Below, piece by piece: positions 16,595 through 23,918 of a DNA stretch of 64,000 nt. The DNA is from Chitinophagaceae bacterium. GTDB lineage: Bacteria > Bacteroidota > Bacteroidia > Chitinophagales > UBA10324. Every line of letters begins with the position of its first letter. Within the stretch, counting starts at the first letter, position 1. The DNA lies in the NCBI GenBank assembly GCA_947469485.1, contig CANIPU010000007.1:62001-126000 (forward strand), given 5' to 3'. The notes beneath the pieces were generated by a model, which was not told where the DNA came from, made no database searches, and saw nothing but the letters and a program-made list of their open reading frames with translations. The translations under genes were made by a program, and so were the position numbers.

Positions 16595-19306
16595 TCAGTT
16601 AGTTTTTTTGAATCTGCAAACACAATCTTCTTTGTTGCAGGTGTGTTCAAGGTTGTTGTTTCTAATGTCGTTTGCTGCTGCAATGATTTTGTTTTTTATT
16701 CCTTCAAGGTCATTTGCTGTTAGTTCGTTTTTGTAACCTTCATTTGTGTCAAGGTTGTATATCTGTAAGAAGTCAGCATTTTCTCCTGTCAAGGCACGAT
16801 AACCCAATGCGTAAAGCTGCAACTGGTCAATGGTTGCACTGTATGCCTGTGAATCTTCTGTTGATTTGAAATCAACTATTGTTTTTTCAAAAGTGCCATC
16901 AAAATTTTTCTTTTTGATTAAGTCCATTTTGCCACTTACTAAAATACCTTCTCCTAAGTCAAGTTGTATTTGCTTTTCAGCAAATTCAATTTGATTGAAC
17001 TCGGGTGAATTTTTATCATAATAAATATTCACTGCGGTGTCTGCCTTTGTTGTCATGGCGGCAGTTATCTTTTCCGTTGCATAAGGAAAATTAGTGTGCC
17101 TGTTTAAAAGCGTTTCTAATTCTGTTTTTGCAATTTCATTTCCGTCAAGATATTCTCTATGCAATTCCATCAGTGTATTGTGTATTGCAGAACCATAACC
17201 CATTCTTGCACCCAATGGAGATTGAAAACCATAGAATGTATAAAACTTGAAACTGTAAGGACAATCAAAAAATGATTTCAGCAATGAGAAAGTGAGTGAA
17301 ATATTTGATAAGTCCAAAAATGGTTTTGGTGTGCCGTGTTCTCTTTCTGCATAATTGCGGTTTGGTGAAATAATTACATAGTCAGATGCTCTTACTTCAT
17401 TTCCAAAAATTGATTCATTGCCTTGCTGCCTTCCATCGGGGGCACGGCTCATTAGAAGGAATTTTTTTGCCCTTGTGATTGCTACATACATTAACCTTCT
17501 TTCATCTTCCGGTCTTGGAAAATATCTTTCAACTCCTCTGATTAAAGTTCTTTCAATGAAATGCCAAACTTGTTTTCCTGATGGTTGTTTTGAAGGCAAA
17601 TAATTTTTATTCAGTCCCGGAATAAACACTACTGGAAACTCCAACCCTTTTGCTTGGTAGATAGTCATTATCTGCACTGCGTTTGGAGTTTTGTAAGTGT
17701 TGTTTTGCCAACCTTCGGGATAGTAGTCGGCTGCTGAATAAAGTAAGAAACTTAGAAAGGTTGAAAGTTTTCTGTCGGGTGGATATGTGAAGTAAATTGT
17801 TTCAAAATCATTTATGATTTGACTGAACATACCAAGGTTGTAAAAAATTATTTCTTCGTTGCTGAACCCTGTTACTTCTGCTGCTTCATCAGAAAAAAGG
17901 TCTTCACGGATTCCTGCTTTGTCAAGGAATGTTTGAAAGATTACTTGAATGTTGAATCTTTCGTAGTAGGTGTTTTTGTTGGGTTTGTTCTTATCAAGAA
18001 AAGCAATTGCATCATTTAGTTTTTCCTCTGTTACATTGTCGCTAAGTGATAGCCAATGATGTTTCAATGTTTCTTTGTCAAGCTGTGCATTGAGATACAT
18101 AAAGATTGCCTTTGATGCACCTACTTCATGCCGTTGGAATAAATTATTTACACCTGAAACAATGAAAGGAATTTGTGCTGCTTGCAGTGCTTCAATTATT
18201 GCATCTGCTTTTTTCCATTTACGGACAAGTATGACAAAGTCAGAATAGTCAAGCCCCCTGTGTTCTAATTCGGGTTTGTCTTGAAATAATGTACCTCTTA
18301 AATTGCGAATAGAATTTACAATGTTTTCATTTTCTTCTTCAACTGTGTTGAACTGGTTGTAAAGAATATCGCCTTTCTCATAGGTCTGAAAACCCTTTGC
18401 AACCATTTGTTTTGGTAGTCGTGCTGAATTGTTGGTGATGACTTTCAAGGCAACATCTACAATTGCTTTTGAACTTCGGAAGTTATCGTTCAAGATAACT
18501 TCTTTTACATTGTTGTATCGTTCTTTGAAGTGTTGTATGTAATCAATATCACTACCACGCCACTGAAAAATTGTTTGGTCATCATCTCCTACAACACAAG
18601 TGTTTGCACCTAATTCGTAAAGCTCCCTAACCAATGCTTCTTGAATTGGGTTGACATCCTGATACTCGTCAACTATTAAATAGCCAATGTTGTTTTTGAT
18701 TTTATTGCGAAAGGCATCATCATTTTTTATGTGATGAAATGCCTTTGTCATAATCATTGTAAAGTCAAGGTAGCAGCTTTGTTGAAGTGTTTTTTCATAT
18801 TGTTCTAATGCTGTGAAAAGGTCTGCCGGAACATCTTCACGATTATGAAAATCTGCTTCACGAAGTATTCCCATTAACTGAATGAAATGCCCTGTGTCCT
18901 TAAACCTATCCATATCAAGGGCTTTCATTCCAATGGTTGAAAACTTTCTTTCAACAAAAAGTTTTAGCTTGATTTCATCAAGCACTGAAAACTTTTGAAA
19001 TTCATATTTGTAATCCTGTAAAACATTTAAGCACCAAGCATGTATTGTTCCGATATACATTTCTGAAAGCCCTTTCAAATCGGGTAATTGCTCACGGCAA
19101 AGTTTTAAGATTCTTGCCTGTAATTCTCCTGCTGCTTTTTCGGTGTAGGTGAACGCAATTACTTTTGAAGGTGGTGTGCCTTGTTTCAGTATGTTGATGA
19201 TGCGTTCTGAAATAACTTGGGTCTTGCCTGAACCAGCACAAGCGATGATAAGAAGGTTCTTATCAAGCGTATTCATTGCATTAATCTGTTCAGGTGTGTA
19301 TTTCAT
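16595..19306 (-). CDS. UvrD-like superfamily 1 helicase fused to RecB/AddB-type nuclease
   Basis: 903-residue DNA helicase-nuclease. Motor motifs: Walker A ACAGSGKT near residue 25, VDEYQDVNPIQ, VVGDDDQTIFQWRGSD, YQAKGLEFPVVFIPG, and RRLMYVAITRAKK. The C-terminal part (from about 670) is a PD-(D/E)XK domain of the RecB/AddB kind: YGSAIHNTL supplies the His, GKMDLI the Asp near 792, VDFKS the Asp-x-Lys near 812. A Cys in FFDCPYSFKF (about 681) and three at the extreme C-terminus (CNKEDCVC) match the arrangement that holds a 4Fe-4S cluster in AddB-like nucleases. Its start overlaps the regulator's stop by 4 bases. It probably degrades DNA ends made by the restriction enzyme, an inference from context. 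Confidence 0.92.
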   Translation of the reverse strand: MKYTPEQINAMNTLDKNLLIIACAGSGKTQVISERIINILKQGTPPSKVIAFTYTEKAAGELQARILKLCREQLPDLKGLSEMYIGTIHAWCLNVLQDYKYEFQKFSVLDEIKLKLFVERKFSTIGMKALDMDRFKDTGHFIQLMGILREADFHNREDVPADLFTALEQYEKTLQQSCYLDFTMIMTKAFHHIKNDDAFRNKIKNNIGYLIVDEYQDVNPIQEALVRELYELGANTCVVGDDDQTIFQWRGSDIDYIQHFKERYNNVKEVILNDNFRSSKAIVDVALKVITNNSARLPKQMVAKGFQTYEKGDILYNQFNTVEEENENIVNSIRNLRGTLFQDKPELEHRGLDYSDFVILVRKWKKADAIIEALQAAQIPFIVSGVNNLFQRHEVGASKAIFMYLNAQLDKETLKHHWLSLSDNVTEEKLNDAIAFLDKNKPNKNTYYERFNIQVIFQTFLDKAGIREDLFSDEAAEVTGFSNEEIIFYNLGMFSQIINDFETIYFTYPPDRKLSTFLSFLLYSAADYYPEGWQNNTYKTPNAVQIMTIYQAKGLEFPVVFIPGLNKNYLPSKQPSGKQVWHFIERTLIRGVERYFPRPEDERRLMYVAITRAKKFLLMSRAPDGRQQGNESIFGNEVRASDYVIISPNRNYAEREHGTPKPFLDLSNISLTFSLLKSFFDCPYSFKFYTFYGFQSPLGARMGYGSAIHNTLMELHREYLDGNEIAKTELETLLNRHTNFPYATEKITAAMTTKADTAVNIYYDKNSPEFNQIEFAEKQIQLDLGEGILVSGKMDLIKKKNFDGTFEKTIVDFKSTEDSQAYSATIDQLQLYALGYRALTGENADFLQIYNLDTNEGYKNELTANDLEGIKNKIIAAANDIRNNNLEHTCNKEDCVCRFKKTN

Positions 19307-19629
19307 TTCTTGTTCAAATTGTTTTTATAATACTTAATTTCTTTTAGTGCTTGCTTCAAAACAACAGAGCCAAAAATTTCATGAGCTAATTCTAATAAAA
19401 TTTTTTCACTAAGAAACTTTATAACTAATTTTCTTTCACTGGTTTTATATAGCAATGCAAATTTGGGGAGTAGCTTTCTGCTGATATTTCTTTCACCTCT
19501 TTCCATCTTGCTGAGAATGGCAATGTCAATGCGCAAATGAGCGGCAGCGAGTGTTAGCGAGATTTTTTTTCTCATGCGAAGATTGCGAAGCAATGCGCCA
19601 AGAGAAATGTTTTCAGATTGGTTTGACAC
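19303..19629 (-). CDS. Xre-family HTH regulator of the restriction operon
   Basis: 108-residue DNA-binding protein. The N-terminal 65 residues are a Cro/C1-type HTH: LGALLRNLRMRKKISLTLAA, AHLRIDIAILSKMERGERNIS, RKLLPKFALLY. The rest is helical and may be a dimerisation tail. The start is GTG at 19629; an in-frame stop lies just upstream and no ATG is available. The GTG lies within a perfect 17-bp palindrome, which suggests that the protein represses its own operon. It is first in the run that leads, through a 4-base overlap, into the helicase-nuclease gene, so it fits the role of a controller protein of restriction systems. Confidence 0.85.
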   Translation of the reverse strand: MSNQSENISLGALLRNLRMRKKISLTLAAAHLRIDIAILSKMERGERNISRKLLPKFALLYKTSERKLVIKFLSEKILLELAHEIFGSVVLKQALKEIKYYKNNLNKK

Positions 19630-19639
19630 GAAGTGTCAA
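19623..19639. promoter_or_regulatory. 17-bp palindrome over the regulator start codon (candidate operator)
   Basis: TTGACAC-GAA-GTGTCAA is a perfect inverted repeat and its left arm contains the GTG start codon of the Xre gene (19627-19629 on the minus strand). On the minus strand a TTTG at 19661-19664, 18 bases and TATTGACA (19635-19642) form a weak promoter whose -7 part also overlaps the palindrome. Binding by the regulator would block transcription start. Confidence 0.55.
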
Positions 19640-19664
19640 TACTAATAAAATGATTTGAAACAAA

Positions 19665-19679
19665 AGCTGCGAAGCAGCT
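19665..19679. repeat. 15-bp perfect inverted repeat with the same GAA centre
   Basis: AGCTGC-GAA-GCAGCT lies 26 bases from the operator-like palindrome and shares its GAA centre but not its arm sequence. It may form a transcript hairpin or be part of an origin region downstream of the VapE gene. Confidence 0.5.
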
Positions 19680-19698
19680 AATGTTGAAAAATATGTGT

Positions 19699-19708
19699 GG
19701 GGGGGGGG
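19699..19708. repeat. G10 homopolymer tract upstream of the restriction operon
   Basis: Ten consecutive G residues on the plus strand (C10 on the coding strand of the operon), 70-79 bases upstream of the GTG start of the regulator. It is very unusual in such AT-rich DNA. Slippage here could change promoter spacing. It could also be an assembly error. Confidence 0.6.
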
Positions 19709-19734
19709 TAAGGAGGGTAAGTGATTTTGGCTAA

Positions 19735-19765
19735 AAGCAAAAACGCCCACCTTGATGAGGTGAGC
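19735..19765 (-). terminator. Rho-independent terminator of the replication/regulation genes
   Basis: On the minus strand GCTCACCT-CATCA-AGGTGGGC folds into an 8-bp stem with one G-U pair and is followed by GTTTTTGCTTTT. It lies about 50 bases after the VapE stop and separates that transcript from the restriction operon. Confidence 0.75.
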
Positions 19766-19816
19766 GCTTTGCATTTAACACTAAAAGTTTGACGGAATTA
19801 TCTTACCTATCTTACC

Positions 19817-21139
19817 TTATTCGGGCAAATCTGTTTCCATTCGAAACCTTGACTGATAACCAGCTAACTCTACATCTTTCAACTTCATAGCATAGATCCA
19901 TCTGTTTTTGCGTTTCAGGCGATGAAACTTATTCTTCTTCAAAGCCCTACCCAATTTGTTTACCATTGAATCAGTGATATTCAAATTTGCTTTCTCTGCA
20001 AGAGCAGTTGCAATTGCGGTGGCGGAAAGAAAAAGGGTGCATCCTTCTACTTCTGCCGGTTCGTAATTAGAAAGTAATAATTCTTCTTCAACTGATACCA
20101 CACTATACTGTTCGTTGTTTGCAGAAATCTTTTCAATCTCTTCCTGGTCGAACCAAAACTTAAACTCTTTCGATTTGAAAAGGTGATATGCCTGAGCATA
20201 AACCTTACTCAAATCAATTTCGTGATTGAAATTTATTTCAAGCGATTCAAAGCAAAGGAATCTTCTGGAACCCGTGGTGTCATTGAGGAATTGTTTACTG
20301 TTAACCGAGCCAGCGAATGAAGCGCGGCGAGGCAGGTTCTCATTGTTAATCCCATATGGACGGCGAATGCGAATTCCGTTTTTGGTAATCAATTCTTTCA
20401 AGCTCCCGATTTCGGATTTGTTCAGGTTTTCCAATTCGTCAAGGTTAATCAACATGCACTCGGAGAGCTGAATGATTGTATCCTTATTGTTCGGATTAAT
20501 AGTACCTGAGAACTTGTAAGTTTTCAGTTGATCAGGAATAAGGTTGAGCATCCAAGTTGTTTTACCTACACCCTGCTTACCTGAAAAAACAATCACAGTG
20601 TGATTGATTGTTTCATCGTCGAGAGCGCAAGCGACCATTGCTACTAACCATTTTTTGAAGCAAGCTTGCCAAAGCTCATCGTCGTTGGTTTTTACAGTAG
20701 CAGCGAGAGCTGCGATATGGTCTGTTTGGCCATCCCATTCCGGTAATGAGTTGAAGTATTCAACGAATGGGTCGTAAACTTCGGAGAAGTTGGAGTTCAG
20801 CAACGAACGAAGTGAAGTGCTGTAAGCTCCAATTTTGTTTTTCTGCAGTTCACGAAGAATAGAATTAGCAATGTAATCCGATAGGATTATATACTTACTC
20901 TCTTCTTTGAATTTGTATTCTATCTGCCCTATTACTTTGTTGTAACGGAAATCGAATCGCTTGTTGAGGTGCGCCTCCATGATGTCAATGTTGGAATGGC
21001 TCATTTCTGATTCTGTTTCAGGCAGCCGCTCTACCGGGGCTGCTTCTGAAATTACCTCCGCTACAGCGGGAATTATCTTTGTATCTAATAGTAAAATCTC
21101 TAATGGAGATTCCGGTTTTAATAAATTAGCTTGTTGCAT
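19817..21139 (-). CDS. VapE-type (virulence-associated E) replication ATPase
   Basis: 440-residue P-loop protein of the VapE family, found in satellites, prophages and islands and related to the primase/helicase replication initiators of staphylococcal pathogenicity islands. Residues 50-160 contain the family lead-in with DPFVEYFNSLPEWDGQ. The ATPase has Walker A FSGKQGVGKTTW near residue 188, Walker B-like MLINLDEL, the RIRRPYG segment, and RASFAGSVNSKQFLNDTTGSRRFL. A C-terminal winged-helix-like segment follows. I see no zinc-binding primase domain, so priming may depend on the host. The start overlaps the 3' end of the KilAC gene by 14 bases. It probably replicates the excised element. Confidence 0.85.
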   Translation of the reverse strand: MQQANLLKPESPLEILLLDTKIIPAVAEVISEAAPVERLPETESEMSHSNIDIMEAHLNKRFDFRYNKVIGQIEYKFKEESKYIILSDYIANSILRELQKNKIGAYSTSLRSLLNSNFSEVYDPFVEYFNSLPEWDGQTDHIAALAATVKTNDDELWQACFKKWLVAMVACALDDETINHTVIVFSGKQGVGKTTWMLNLIPDQLKTYKFSGTINPNNKDTIIQLSECMLINLDELENLNKSEIGSLKELITKNGIRIRRPYGINNENLPRRASFAGSVNSKQFLNDTTGSRRFLCFESLEINFNHEIDLSKVYAQAYHLFKSKEFKFWFDQEEIEKISANNEQYSVVSVEEELLLSNYEPAEVEGCTLFLSATAIATALAEKANLNITDSMVNKLGRALKKNKFHRLKRKNRWIYAMKLKDVELAGYQSRFRMETDLPE

Positions 21140-21455
21140 AATTGCCTTGGTTGTTAGTTAATAATTGTTTGATGTATTCCATTCCTTTTAATGAAACCAG
21201 TGTAACAGTTTGGACAAACAAGATTTGACCATAGCTGTTAGTAATATCCTTAATCACATACTTAAAATATCCTCTGTCAATAAATTGTTGATATGGTTCA
21301 TTAGAACCATTAATCACTTGGTTATCTCTCAGGAATTTGAATAGCTTCGTGCGCCCAATTCCATTGACACTAATAATCTTGGCTGTTTCCTTCATGTCAT
21401 ACCAATTCTCTCCTTGCGGGTGTCCCGCTGTCGTTATTTTGTTTACTTGAATCAT
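21126..21455 (-). CDS. KilAC-domain phage antirepressor-like protein
   Basis: 109 residues matching the C-terminal KilAC/ANT domain of phage antirepressors: WYDMKETAKIISVNGIGRTK, then LFKFLRDNQVINGSNEPYQQ, then FIDRGYFKYVIKD, and TLVSLKGMEYIKQLL. The N-terminal module often fused to this domain (BRO, Rha or pRha) is missing, so this is a stand-alone C-terminal type. Its start overlaps the upstream HTH gene by 4 bases and its end overlaps the VapE gene by 14 bases, giving a tight regulator-replicase unit. In phages such proteins influence the lysis/lysogeny decision; here it may respond to a helper phage or to stress, which is inferred. Confidence 0.82.
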   Translation of the reverse strand: MIQVNKITTAGHPQGENWYDMKETAKIISVNGIGRTKLFKFLRDNQVINGSNEPYQQFIDRGYFKYVIKDITNSYGQILFVQTVTLVSLKGMEYIKQLLTNNQGNYATS

Positions 21456-21733
21456 AGATTCACTTTTTTGTTAAAATGCTTCATCATCATTTGTTCGATG
21501 TCGCTGAGTTTATAAAATAATTTAGAACCAATCTTGGAGTGCGGAAGTATGCCGCGGTCTCTCCACTCTTGCCCGGTTCGGGGGCTGATTTTCAGTAATC
21601 TGATTAAATCTGAGTTGTCAATATACTGAAAATTCTTCTCGTACTGTTCGCCGTCCTTCGGCATCAAACTAATTATGTGTTCCAGCTTAATTAATACCTG
21701 CTGGAGAAGGTTTTCTATTTCCAAATTGACCAT
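21452..21733 (-). CDS. Small HTH protein (MerR/HTH_17-type, excisionase-like)
   Basis: 93 residues. The C-terminal 55 residues form a winged helix-turn-helix of the kind in excisionases: DLIRLLKISPRTGQEWRDRG, ILPHSKIGSKLFYKLSDIEQ. The N-terminal 35 residues are a helical leader (LLQQVLIKLEHIISLMPKDG). Related in layout to the next upstream gene, with which it may share ancestry. It overlaps the KilAC gene by 4 bases. It could be an excisionase or a regulator of the replication genes; the sequence does not separate the two. Confidence 0.78.
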   Translation of the reverse strand: MVNLEIENLLQQVLIKLEHIISLMPKDGEQYEKNFQYIDNSDLIRLLKISPRTGQEWRDRGILPHSKIGSKLFYKLSDIEQMMMKHFNKKVNL

Positions 21734-21799
21734 TGATATGGTTTTTAATTATAAAAAAATTCCTGTTACTCACCTGTGAAGCGGGTGTCGCTTTTGAGC

Positions 21800-21820
21800 T
21801 TACTGTTTTTGTTCTGTCAT
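21800..21820 (-). other. Possible six-codon leader peptide with strong Shine-Dalgarno
   Basis: On the minus strand AGGAGG (21828-21833) stands 7 bases before ATG of the frame MTEQKQ followed by TAA. A perfect Shine-Dalgarno site is rare in Bacteroidota. The tiny frame lies between the two HTH genes and could be a translational leader for the second one, or chance. Confidence 0.25.
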
Positions 21821-21854
21821 AGGGCTACCTCCTTTTTTTTAGTGATAAAATTTG

Positions 21855-22127
21855 TCATGCAATGTTCTTTTTGTTCTTCTCAATTACTGATTGGATTTCT
21901 TCGTAGTCGTAGAATAGAGTTCCTCCAAGTTTACTGAACGGGATAACTCCCGCTATTCTAAGATTTTGTAAACTGGATGCTGAGATGCCAAGCATCTCCG
22001 CTACCTCACTACTTTTCATATATCTTTTGCCAGGGTTACTGGCTTTGCTAAGAGCATCTGTAAGATGCGAAATAATTTCATTCTTCATCTGAAGAATGTC
22101 TGACTGAGTAACAATGTTTATGTCCAT
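21855..22127 (-). CDS. Small HTH protein (excisionase-like)
   Basis: 90 residues with a C-terminal HTH_17-type domain: SSEVAEMLGISASSLQNLRI, AGVIPFSKLGGTLFYDYEEI. The N-terminal half is helical. Being closest to the integrase, it is the better of the two candidates for the recombination directionality factor of the element. It is separated from the next HTH gene by 121 bases that hold a small leader-like frame. Bacteroidota integrative elements typically place one or two such genes next to the integrase. Confidence 0.8.
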   Translation of the reverse strand: MDINIVTQSDILQMKNEIISHLTDALSKASNPGKRYMKSSEVAEMLGISASSLQNLRIAGVIPFSKLGGTLFYDYEEIQSVIEKNKKNIA

Positions 22128-22204
22128 ATAGTTAAATTTTGTTTAGTTAGTGATGGGAGAAACAAGGGTTAACTACTCCCTAATTCTCCTTCTTTCAAAT
22201 TCAT

Positions 22205-22224
22205 CTTTTGGAGTCATCCAAAAG
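22205..22224. promoter_or_regulatory. 20-bp perfect inverted repeat upstream of the excisionase-like gene
   Basis: CTTTTGGA-GTCA-TCCAAAAG, 78 bases upstream of the start at 22127, in the gap between the integrase and the HTH genes. Its position and symmetry suit an operator or a directionality-factor site. Confidence 0.45.
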
Positions 22225-22399
22225 TCCGTAAAGCAAAGGAACTGTATCAAAAATCGTGCTACAATATTGAAACTGTCTCTTTGGCATTTCAGAGGTAAAA
22301 CCTACCTAATCATGCTTCACAAAAGTACGAATAAATATTGGATTTTCCTAATTTTTTTCAATATTTATTTTTATAATATTTTCAAATATTCTTACTTGT

Positions 22400-22415
22400 T
22401 TAAAGTGCACTTTAA
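22400..22415. repeat. 16-bp perfect palindrome directly after the integrase stop
   Basis: TTAAAGTGCACTTTAA abuts the integrase stop codon (22416-22418 on the minus strand). It has no T tract typical of a terminator, so a protein-binding site is an alternative. Confidence 0.5.
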
Positions 22416-23648
22416 TTAAGCAATTTTCAAGATTTTGTTTTTCATTCTTGACTTTAACCCTTGCATTTCATCAGACACGCGACTGTCCATCATGCGCGCA
22501 TAAATTTTTGTGGTGTTCATGTTTGAGTGAGCGAGCATTTTGCTTACTGCTTCCAAACTGATGCCATTTGCAAGTGTAACGGTTGTGGCGAAAGTATGCC
22601 GGGCAAGGTGTGAAGAAATATTTTTATTGATTTCACATAAGTCACCAATCTCTTTTAAGTAAGCGTTCATCTTTTGATTACTGAGAACAGGAAGCAAGAC
22701 ACCTTTATTGATGCACATCGGATTTTCTTTGTACCTGTTCAAAATTTTCAGTGCTTCGGGAAGCAATGGAACATTCACATTTGAATTTGTTTTCGTGCGG
22801 TGTGTGCTTATCCAAAGCTCACCATCCGCACCTTTAACAATGTGTTCCGGTTTTAATTTATTGACATCAGCATAAGCCAAACCAGTGTAACACTGAAAAA
22901 GAAAAGCATCTTTAACCTGCTGCATTCTAGGAATGGAAAAAGTTTTCGCTGCGAGTTTGTCTAATTCTTCTTGTGTTAAATATCCGCGGTCAACTTTTTT
23001 CAACTTGGGTTTGTAATTCAAGAATGGGTCCCGAAGCAACCAACCATTCGCAATAGCAATGCGAATAATTTTCTTGAAGTTCTTTATGTATTTGATGGTG
23101 GTGTTGTTCGCACACTTGCGAACTGAGCGCAGATAGTAATCAAGCTCAGTGATGAACTCATTATCTATATCACACAAAAAGAAATCTGATTTATTGTAAC
23201 GCGACAAAACGAATGCACGCAAGTGATGTAAGCATGTTGTATATCTATCTAAAGTTCCGGCTGCGAAATCCTGACCGACTAATGATTTTACTTTCGCGTT
23301 GTGGTCTTCGAATATTGCAAACAAACTTTTTGACTTGGTAGAAATACCGAGGTAAGAATTTTTTATCGCCTCTGCTGTAACAGTTTTGTTTGCATCTTCC
23401 AACATGCGATGATGGTCATAAATTTTTGTGCGCACTGTATCAATATAAGTATTGATGCTTTTGAATTCCTCGCTTGAACCTTTGATGATTTCATTTCCGG
23501 GAACCCATCTTTCAATTGGTGCTTCTCGCTTGATTGCAAGTTCACTTCTCTTTCCGTCAACTGTGATTCTACAATAAATGGGAGCATTGCCCAGGCTGTC
23601 TGCCTTGTCTTTTCTGATGTAGAACAGAATGTTTAAATTTTTTACCAT
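22416..23648 (-). CDS. Tyrosine-type integrase of the element
   Basis: 410-residue site-specific recombinase that would insert and excise the element at tRNA-Ser. The arm-binding domain is at the N-terminus (LFYIRKDKADSLGNAPIYCR), followed by a SAM-like core-binding domain (about 110-210) and the catalytic domain. Catalytic residues visible are His-x-x-Arg in SHLARHTFATT, His in MLAHSNMNTTK and the Tyr nucleophile in KIYARM. The first catalytic Arg is absent: the site reads CYTGLAYADV, as in many Bacteroidota integrases of the IntDOT type. The start lies about 270 bases from the tRNA, and that gap holds several AGGTATC motifs likely to be bound by its N-terminal domain. Confidence 0.95.
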   Translation of the reverse strand: MVKNLNILFYIRKDKADSLGNAPIYCRITVDGKRSELAIKREAPIERWVPGNEIIKGSSEEFKSINTYIDTVRTKIYDHHRMLEDANKTVTAEAIKNSYLGISTKSKSLFAIFEDHNAKVKSLVGQDFAAGTLDRYTTCLHHLRAFVLSRYNKSDFFLCDIDNEFITELDYYLRSVRKCANNTTIKYIKNFKKIIRIAIANGWLLRDPFLNYKPKLKKVDRGYLTQEELDKLAAKTFSIPRMQQVKDAFLFQCYTGLAYADVNKLKPEHIVKGADGELWISTHRTKTNSNVNVPLLPEALKILNRYKENPMCINKGVLLPVLSNQKMNAYLKEIGDLCEINKNISSHLARHTFATTVTLANGISLEAVSKMLAHSNMNTTKIYARMMDSRVSDEMQGLKSRMKNKILKIA

Positions 23649-23918
23649 TGTTAGATACCTGTTTTAATTTCAGTAAAGATACGAAATAAAATTGACATTA
23701 TTTTTAAAATAGACATTTTTTGTCAAAATAAATAAACTGATTATCAATATATTATACCACTTTTTAAAGAAGCTGGATACCTAAATGAAAATTAAAATCA
23801 GGTATCCGAATAGGTATCTTGAGGATACTGATTTCATGAAATATGTGGTTGTTTGGTGAAATAAAAAACCACCATAAACATTTAGTTTACAGTGGTTTAG
23901 TGGTATTTGGTATCTAAG
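23649..23918. promoter_or_regulatory. attP-side region with multiple AGGTATC-type motifs
   Basis: Motifs related to AGGTATC or its complement occur at 23654-23660, 23775-23782, 23801-23807, 23812-23819 and 23909-23915. The block 23801-23819 is nearly identical to 2111-2129 at the other end. This is a good candidate for the arm-type binding region of the integrase and also contains the integrase promoter. Confidence 0.5.

Noticed and set aside
22150-22419. 89-codon plus-strand frame in the int-HTH gap
   Set aside because: AT-rich, opposite to all neighbours, covers two inverted repeats and ends in the integrase gene.
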